From Lachnospiraceae bacterium (lineage in GTDB: Bacteria; Bacillota; Clostridia; Lachnospirales; Lachnospiraceae), in NCBI GenBank assembly GCA_009774395.1, contig VSNQ01000049.1, forward strand, positions 1-28,745: a stretch of DNA of 28,745 nt, written 5' to 3'. The notes under the pieces are model-generated. The model was not told the origin of the DNA. It saw nothing but the letters and a program-made list of their open reading frames with translations, and did no database searches. A program made the translations under genes and the position numbers. Positions 23,476-28,745 of this stretch are shown here, in pieces (positions within the stretch are counted from its first letter, which is position 1; the number at the start of each line of letters is the position of its first letter).

Positions 23476-23481
23476 TATAAT
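23476..23481 (+). promoter_or_regulatory. -10 element of the GH31 gene, no recognisable -35
   Basis: TATAAT at 23476-23481 lies 62 bp before the GH31 start codon. The position expected for the -35 (23453-23458) reads TAAAAA. The AT-rich sequence upstream (23400-23460) would be the place for AraC-type binding. Confidence 0.5.
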
Positions 23482-23543
23482 CACTTTTGCGGCTGTTTCA
23501 ATAAACACAGACTACAAAAATAAATATACAAGGAGGTATTCCT

Positions 23544-25550
23544 ATGATTTTTACAAGTGAAAACAATAAATTAATAATCTGCCACCTTACGGAACGAATT
23601 TGCATTGAGCCTTGGGGGCAAAATTCCTTGCGTGTCCGTGCTACACAGTATACAAAATTTACCGGACGTGATTGGGCACTCAGCGAACCGCTTCCACAAG
23701 ATGAAAAAAAAGCAGAGATTACAATTGACGGCAACCAGTCTGCAATTATTCAAAATGGCAGAATAAGCGCACGTGTTAACGGATCCGGCGTTATTACTTT
23801 TTATAAAGATGACAAGCAGTTTCTACGCGAATATTACCGCAATTATAATGGCACAGAAAGTCTTGAAAGCCGCTGCCTAAAAATTATCGGCAGAGATTAC
23901 AAGCCAATTATCGGCGGTGATTATGCGCTTACGGTACGTTTTGAGAGCAATGACGGAGAAAAATTGTTTGGTATGGGGCAGTATCAACAACCTTACCTTG
24001 ACTTAAAAGGGTGTGTTTTGGAACTGGCACAGCGCAACTCTCAAATTACAATTCCATTTGCAGTTTCCAGCCTTGGTTATGGATTTCTATGGAATCATCC
24101 AGGTATTGGCAAGGCTTCTTTCGGGAAAAATTATACGGAGTGGCACGCTGCAGCTACAAAAGAAATGGATTATTGGATTACTGCTGGCGACACGCCAAGT
24201 CAGATACTAGAACAATATACTGCCGTAACAGGTCGTGCACCTGCTATGCCAGATGGACTATTAGGACTTTGGCAATGCAAACTGCGTTACCGCACTCAAG
24301 AGGAAGTGCTTTCTGTTGCACGTAAATATCGTGAACTTGGTATTGCGTTAGATGTTATTGTGATTGATTTCTTTCACTGGACACGCCAAGGCGACTGGTG
24401 CTTCGATCCAGAATATTGGCCCGATCCCAAAGCAATGTGCGATGAACTACATGCAATGGGTACTAAAGTTATGGTTTCTGTATGGCCATCCGTCGACAAA
24501 AAAAGCAAAAACTTTGAGGAACTATTTGAAAAGGGTCTGTTAATCCGCACAGAACGCGGCTGCATTCAAACATATGATTTTCAAGGAGATTGTCTGGAAA
24601 TTGATGTTACAAATCCAGAAGCAAGGAAATTTTTATGGGAAAAATGCAAGAAAAACTACTATGATTACGGAATTGATATGTTTTGGTTGGATAATGCAGA
24701 ACCAGATTATGCCGTTTATGATTATGATAACTATCGCTATGCACTTGGCTGTGCGCTGGAAGTCAGCAATATCTATCCACAACTTTATGCCAAAACATTT
24801 TGTGATGGCATAACCGCACTTGGACGCCAAAAGGAAATGATACATCTAATCCGCAGCGGATGGGCTGGAAGCCAGAAATACGCTTCCCTTATTTGGTCAG
24901 GCGATATTCCAAGCACCTTCGAATCACTGCAAGATCAGTTAAGCGCCGGACTTAATATAGGTCTTGCGGGTATTCCTTGGTGGACTACCGATATTGGCGG
25001 TTTTATGACCGATGATGTTGCTGCACCAGAATTTAGAGAATTACTGCTGCGTTGGTTTGAATTTGCAGTATTCAGTCCGATTCTAAGAATGCATGGTGAC
25101 CGCGGCCCACATGATATTCCACCGCTTTCCGACAAAGAATATGGCGGTGGAAGCCTATACACGGGACATCCCAACGAATTATGGAGTTACGGCGAGGAAG
25201 CATTTACCATTATGAAAAAACATTTAGAAAGAAGACAAACATTAAAGCCCTATATCGAAACCTTAATGAAAGAAGCAAGCACCACAGGCGCACCAATTAT
25301 GCGTACTATGTTTTATGAGTTTCCCAATGATGCAAAATGCTGGGAATTAAGCGATCAATATATGTTTGGTTCTGATTACTTAGTTGCACCCATTTTACAT
25401 GCCGGTGAAACCAAACGTAATGTTTACCTTCCTGCCGGACAATGGAAAAATCTGGATGACAATACTGTTTATGATGGTGCGCAAACAATTGTATGTAATG
25501 CTCCTCTTGATGTAATTCCCGTTTTTATTGCAGTAAGGAACTGTCGATAA
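23544..25550 (+). CDS. GH31 alpha-glycosidase (alpha-glucosidase/xylosidase type)
   Basis: 668-residue family 31 glycoside hydrolase. The catalytic nucleophile is D383 in MFWLDNAEPD and the acid/base is D454 in WSGDIPSTFE. Substrate-pocket segments IDFFHWTRQGDWCFDPEYWP, GIPWWTTDIGGF and ILRMHGDRGP are in family order. An N-terminal beta domain precedes the barrel and a short beta domain follows (YLPAGQWKNLDDN). No signal peptide, so the enzyme acts on imported oligosaccharide in the cytoplasm. The FWLDNAEPD context is closer to alpha-xylosidase (XylS-like) than to maltase types, but the substrate is not certain. The ATG follows AAGGAGG. Probably controlled by the divergent AraC protein; terminator at 25657-25703. 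Confidence 0.93.
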   Translation: MIFTSENNKLIICHLTERICIEPWGQNSLRVRATQYTKFTGRDWALSEPLPQDEKKAEITIDGNQSAIIQNGRISARVNGSGVITFYKDDKQFLREYYRNYNGTESLESRCLKIIGRDYKPIIGGDYALTVRFESNDGEKLFGMGQYQQPYLDLKGCVLELAQRNSQITIPFAVSSLGYGFLWNHPGIGKASFGKNYTEWHAAATKEMDYWITAGDTPSQILEQYTAVTGRAPAMPDGLLGLWQCKLRYRTQEEVLSVARKYRELGIALDVIVIDFFHWTRQGDWCFDPEYWPDPKAMCDELHAMGTKVMVSVWPSVDKKSKNFEELFEKGLLIRTERGCIQTYDFQGDCLEIDVTNPEARKFLWEKCKKNYYDYGIDMFWLDNAEPDYAVYDYDNYRYALGCALEVSNIYPQLYAKTFCDGITALGRQKEMIHLIRSGWAGSQKYASLIWSGDIPSTFESLQDQLSAGLNIGLAGIPWWTTDIGGFMTDDVAAPEFRELLLRWFEFAVFSPILRMHGDRGPHDIPPLSDKEYGGGSLYTGHPNELWSYGEEAFTIMKKHLERRQTLKPYIETLMKEASTTGAPIMRTMFYEFPNDAKCWELSDQYMFGSDYLVAPILHAGETKRNVYLPAGQWKNLDDNTVYDGAQTIVCNAPLDVIPVFIAVRNCR

Positions 25551-25576
25551 ATAACTCATCAATTTTACAGAATCGG

Positions 25577-25622
25577 ATAATATACTGTACAGAATGATAA
25601 ATCGAATCGTTTATGCGTATCT
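25577..25622 (+). repeat. possible degenerate member of the intergenic hairpin-repeat family
   Basis: ATCGTTTATGCGTAT (25606-25620) resembles the tails of copies A, B and C (CGyTyrTGmGTAT). The small inverted pair TACAG/CTGTA lies upstream. It sits between convergent genes like A and B. Similarity is limited to the tail. Confidence 0.35.
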
Positions 25623-25656
25623 GATTCCAAAGAAAACATACAAGCAGGGTATACAG

Positions 25657-25703
25657 AAGGCAGCCACAAAAGCGAATGAAAGTTCGCGAAGTGGCTGCCT
25701 TTT
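25657..25703 (+). terminator. intrinsic terminator of the GH31 gene
   Basis: AAGGCAGCCAC (25657-25667) and GTGGCTGCCTT (25691-25701) form a perfect 11-bp stem. An inner GCGAA/TTCGC stem lies in the loop, and TTTTCC follows. Confidence 0.88.
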
Positions 25704-25769
25704 CCTAACACAATACCCAACTGTTTCTAACTAAAATACATTAGCAAGAATGCTTATCAAAAATTGTAT

Positions 25770-25833
25770 ACTACATAACGCCAAAATTTACCGTACTGTA
25801 TTGGTTAAACGTATATGGTTGGCGTTATGTAGT
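25770..25833. repeat. 15-bp perfect inverted repeat, 64-bp palindromic element
   Basis: ACTACATAACGCCAA (25770-25784) and TTGGCGTTATGTAGT (25819-25833) are perfect inverted arms around 34 bp. It lies 47 bp downstream of the stop of the Hsp70-like gene. On the minus strand ATACAATTTTTG follows the stem, so it may terminate that gene; it could also be a short mobile palindrome. Confidence 0.85.
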
Positions 25834-25879
25834 CAGGTTAATCGAAAATTTTAATTGTTAAGCAGTATAAATCAAAAAC

Positions 25880-28745
25880 TTAAATAAAATAACAATTCTT
25901 TATCTCACTGTCTGTAATATCGTCTTCTTCTTTCGCAACCGCATACTCAATTAAATTAGGCTCTACCGTCCGAATAAAAAGATATGCGTTCTCCATAGGA
26001 TTAATTGTAATTTCTTTATATGGAACATTTTCAATAGAAAGCTGTTCTAATTTAGAATCTGCTACAGGATTATCAGTATAATAAATGCGAACCACTTCTC
26101 TTGATGCTCCTTGAAATGATACCCATTTTTTATAGCTGATTTCCGCAGGCGAGAATTTGCAGTCAAAATAATGCCTGCGATCTCTGCCCAGATAATAGCG
26201 GAAACGGGACTGCTGCTGCGCATCTGTTTCATAATTCTTCACAATTTTAATCGAGCTGCCTTCCCTGCTCTTTAATAATCCATATGCAACACCTGTCTTT
26301 GCATTGGGAACATAGTACCCGCTGCCATCTTGTGTGCCGACTAATGGCTCATACAATTCAAAATGTGCATTCCCCATTTCATCTCCGGCTTTTCTGGCTT
26401 TGCTGTAATACTCCTCAATCTTCTTCTTGAATAATTCTTTTACAAAAATAGATTTGCTGGAATTACCAGAGAGGAAAATATAAATCGTTGGTTCTTCCTC
26501 CACAGTGTCTTCCCTTTTATATAAGAAGATCTTAATTAAGCATTGGAAAAAGCTGTCAATTCCCTTTTGTATCCGGTTTTTAATCATCTCTACCATTTCC
26601 TGTGTAGAAAATTCTAACATACATTGAGGAACCGGCTCTCCATCCATATTGTAAAGGGAAACTACTACGCCCTCTTTATCTGCTTCATTAGGAACTTCAT
26701 TCTCTAATTCGTATTTCTTTCTCCAACCTTGTTCTTGGTGCCACAAAGGACGAAGTTCTTCTTTTAAAATTGCCATATTTCGCTTTGCAATCTGCGAATC
26801 GATCAGCAATGTTTCACTTCCTGCAAAACTGCTTTCGCCAAGGGGTAACGTAAACGTAATTTTCTTCTCGCGAAATACATCTATATTTTTTTGATATACT
26901 TGATACGCCATTAATTCCAAAATATTCTCACCGCCAAGTGTTACATCGGAATCTGCGCCAAAGCATTCTAAAACATAGTCATATGCATCTTTATCATATT
27001 CCTCGTCGGTTGCACCTCTGCAAATACCAAAATCAAAATCTGTAGTACCACCGCCGAAATCAAAAATCCCATACATTAACTGTTCTGTTTCATCTTTCGG
27101 TTCTAAATGGTTTTGCTCCAAGGCCGTCACAGCATATGCAGCAGGCTCACTGATTCCCAGTTCCACCTTAAACTGCGCCATGCATTCCTCGTCATTGATA
27201 ATGCTGGTTGGCAGAGATTTTTTGATTCCTTTATAAAAACTCTCAGCGATAAAATCTCGTACTTCTTTCGCATATCCCACAGGAAATGTCATTAAATATT
27301 TTAAGTAAATGCCGTTGCGCATATTGTTAATATGTAGACCAATATAATAAGCATACAATTCAACAGGATTGACAATATCGTCTGTTTCACCCATATTTTC
27401 GCCTAAATAGTATTCTTTTTTCTGCTTATCTTTAATTATCACATTACCTTTTTCATGGTTTGCCCATTGCTTTAACTCATTAAAATAGGCATAAAAATCA
27501 TCTGGTTTACAATTACGGAAATCTTCATATGCGTCATAGGAAACAAAAATATCATTGCATGAAGTATGTGGTCTTCCCACTTCTTGTTGATAATCCTCTA
27601 AAAATTTCTTAACATTGGTAAACTCAATAATGGAAGGATTTTCAAAGTCTTCCTCTTTTACTTCACTGCTTAAATTGCCTGTACCAATCCGAATCGGCAC
27701 AATGCGGTTCGTAGCGTCTTGACGTACCACAACAGTACTTTTCGTACCGAAGTCAATTCCAACTACACCTTGCTTTACATCTAATTTGGGATTTCTTGCA
27801 ATGAACTCCTTAGCACCTTCTTCTGATTCACTTTTGATATTCTTTCTCGCTTCTTCTGTAGCACCACTATCATATAACTCCCAGTGTCCTCGAATTATAT
27901 CATATAAAATATCTTTGTCATAGGGCTCTAAGCGGCATCTATTTTTGTCACAGTCAAGTAATTCCTGTATTTTATCTGTTGTTACTGTTACTTCTTCTCT
28001 TTGCATCATATCCATATTTTCTGTTTTCTCCAATTGATTTGTAGTTTGTTTTAATTTCGCCGGAAAATCCGGTATTACAGAAGCCTTCTGCGTTACAGTT
28101 ATATTTTGTGTTGCTGCAGAAATCGGCTGTGGTTTCGTTCGTTCTATTGGTTGACTTTCCGCTACAGCAGATGCAATTGATTCTTTTATTTCCGCCATTA
28201 ATTCTGTGGTTTGAGATTGTTGCAGCACTGCAGATTCAACTGTTTTTTCTTCTATGATCATTTCTGGTTCTTTCGCTTGTTTTACATTGGCAGCTTCCTC
28301 TTGTACCTCCACAGTTTTTTCTTCTACTATATCTTCCGCTGCTTGTTCATTCTCTGGTGTTGCGGCTTCCTTTTCTCTCTCTATCGCTTGCGCATATTCC
28401 ATATTTGCAGCTTCTTCCTGCAATTTTGCAACGTTTTCCTCTGTAGGCATTTCTGGTGTTGGCTCATTTTCAAACTCTCTTATTGCCTTTTGCAAATCTG
28501 CTGCATTCTGTATTGCCCGCTCTTGTATTTGTGCTGCATCCGATTTTATTGATTCTTCTACTGTATTAATTGAAGCTGACTGTATTGGTTCGGCAGATTG
28601 CTCATTCTCTGATTCTTCCACTGTTTTCATTGGAGTGGGCTGTACTGGTTCAGCGGCTTGCTCGTTCTTTGATTCTTCCACTGTTTTCATTGGAGTGGGC
28701 TGTACTGGTTCAGCGGCTTGCTCGTTCTCTGATTCTTCCACTGTT
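25880..28745 (-). CDS. Hsp70/actin-fold ATPase with long repetitive N-terminal region, 5' end outside window
   Basis: At least 955 residues; the start lies beyond the window, since the repeat continues to the edge. The C-terminal 630 residues hold an Hsp70-type nucleotide-binding fold: phosphate-1 GVVGIDFGTKSTVVV (about 27740-27775), phosphate-2 FDFGGGTTDFDFG (about 27025-27065) and adenosine motif FLSGNSSKS (about 26455-26480). There is no DnaK substrate-binding domain or EEVD-like tail. The preceding 320 or more residues are acidic, Glu/Ala/Gln/Pro-rich and probably disordered, with a 20-residue repeat at the edge. No membrane segment is seen. Its role is unknown; the ATPase fold suggests a nucleotide-driven conformational switch or chaperone-like function. 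The last codons are followed by the 25770-25833 hairpin. Confidence 0.88.
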   Translation of the reverse strand, partial: TVEESENEQAAEPVQPTPMKTVEESKNEQAAEPVQPTPMKTVEESENEQSAEPIQSASINTVEESIKSDAAQIQERAIQNAADLQKAIREFENEPTPEMPTEENVAKLQEEAANMEYAQAIEREKEAATPENEQAAEDIVEEKTVEVQEEAANVKQAKEPEMIIEEKTVESAVLQQSQTTELMAEIKESIASAVAESQPIERTKPQPISAATQNITVTQKASVIPDFPAKLKQTTNQLEKTENMDMMQREEVTVTTDKIQELLDCDKNRCRLEPYDKDILYDIIRGHWELYDSGATEEARKNIKSESEEGAKEFIARNPKLDVKQGVVGIDFGTKSTVVVRQDATNRIVPIRIGTGNLSSEVKEEDFENPSIIEFTNVKKFLEDYQQEVGRPHTSCNDIFVSYDAYEDFRNCKPDDFYAYFNELKQWANHEKGNVIIKDKQKKEYYLGENMGETDDIVNPVELYAYYIGLHINNMRNGIYLKYLMTFPVGYAKEVRDFIAESFYKGIKKSLPTSIINDEECMAQFKVELGISEPAAYAVTALEQNHLEPKDETEQLMYGIFDFGGGTTDFDFGICRGATDEEYDKDAYDYVLECFGADSDVTLGGENILELMAYQVYQKNIDVFREKKITFTLPLGESSFAGSETLLIDSQIAKRNMAILKEELRPLWHQEQGWRKKYELENEVPNEADKEGVVVSLYNMDGEPVPQCMLEFSTQEMVEMIKNRIQKGIDSFFQCLIKIFLYKREDTVEEEPTIYIFLSGNSSKSIFVKELFKKKIEEYYSKARKAGDEMGNAHFELYEPLVGTQDGSGYYVPNAKTGVAYGLLKSREGSSIKIVKNYETDAQQQSRFRYYLGRDRRHYFDCKFSPAEISYKKWVSFQGASREVVRIYYTDNPVADSKLEQLSIENVPYKEITINPMENAYLFIRTVEPNLIEYAVAKEEDDITDSEIKNCYFI
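28561..28745 (-). repeat. 60-bp in-frame tandem repeat, at least three copies, cut by window edge
   Basis: Three 60-bp units begin at 28561, 28621 and 28681, and the next begins at 28741. Units two and three differ by one base (28669 versus 28729), giving K in one and E in the other; the first is more diverged. Each encodes 20 residues around TVEESENEQAAEPVQPTP in the disordered N-terminus of the Hsp70-like protein. Confidence 0.95.

Noticed and set aside
28739..28741. GTG as the start of the Hsp70-like gene
   Set aside because: The 60-bp coding repeat continues in frame to the window edge, so this GTG is an internal valine codon and the true start is outside.

Overview
The window looks like chromosomal DNA of a low-to-mid GC Clostridia species, most likely Lachnospiraceae. 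The pointers are strong AGGAGG-type ribosome binding sites, a sugar ABC importer with no ATPase gene of its own, a BceABRS-like module, an HPr-like protein lacking the catalytic histidine, a clostridial-type nuclease-helicase fusion and DUF3791/DUF3990 genes. This is inference from protein resemblance; no 16S rRNA or tRNA gene is visible.

Layout. 1-200: a 14-bp tandem repeat and a possible intergenic repeat. 198-2738 (-): helicase of the DinG/XPD type with an N-terminal RecB-like nuclease domain. 2792-3078: a terminator followed by about twelve degenerate copies of its own 3' half. 3132-3362 (-): HPr-like protein with a structured leader. 3763-6978 (-): sugar ABC importer operon (lipoprotein, two permeases) behind four tandem LacI-type operator-like sites. 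7317-8870 (-): AraC-type regulator with a long helical C-terminus. 9249-10007 (+): alpha/beta hydrolase. 10072-10398: three copies of an intergenic hairpin repeat. 10403-15024 (-): four-gene antimicrobial-peptide sensing and resistance module (response regulator, kinase, ABC ATPase, FtsX-like permease). 15167-16780 (-): Fic protein, a 76-residue protein, DUF3990 ADP-ribosyltransferase-like protein and DUF3791 protein, which together look like a toxin-antitoxin island. 16833-19401 (-): type I DNA methyltransferase hsdM and an hsdS broken by two in-frame TAA codons, with no hsdR. 19525-22353 (-): Nudix hydrolase, a MITE-like element, a Fur-family regulator, a run of hairpins, inositol-monophosphatase-family protein and deoxyinosine glycosylase. 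22480-23370 (-) and 23544-25550 (+): a divergent AraC/GH31 alpha-glycosidase pair. 25880-window end (-): Hsp70/actin-fold ATPase with a long repetitive N-terminus, cut by the window edge.

How the genes work together. Two carbohydrate loci (ABC importer and GH31 enzyme) each sit beside an AraC-type regulator. The importer also carries operator-like sites for a LacI-type repressor that is not encoded here. The Bce-like module probably senses a cell-wall-active peptide and induces its own transporter. The least ordinary region is 15167-19490: a type I modification locus without a restriction subunit, with damage in hsdS and an abnormal hsdM 5' end, whose downstream position holds two different predicted protein-modifying toxins (Fic AMPylase and an ART-fold enzyme) with small partners. 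No CRISPR array, rRNA, tRNA, phage gene or transposase gene was seen.
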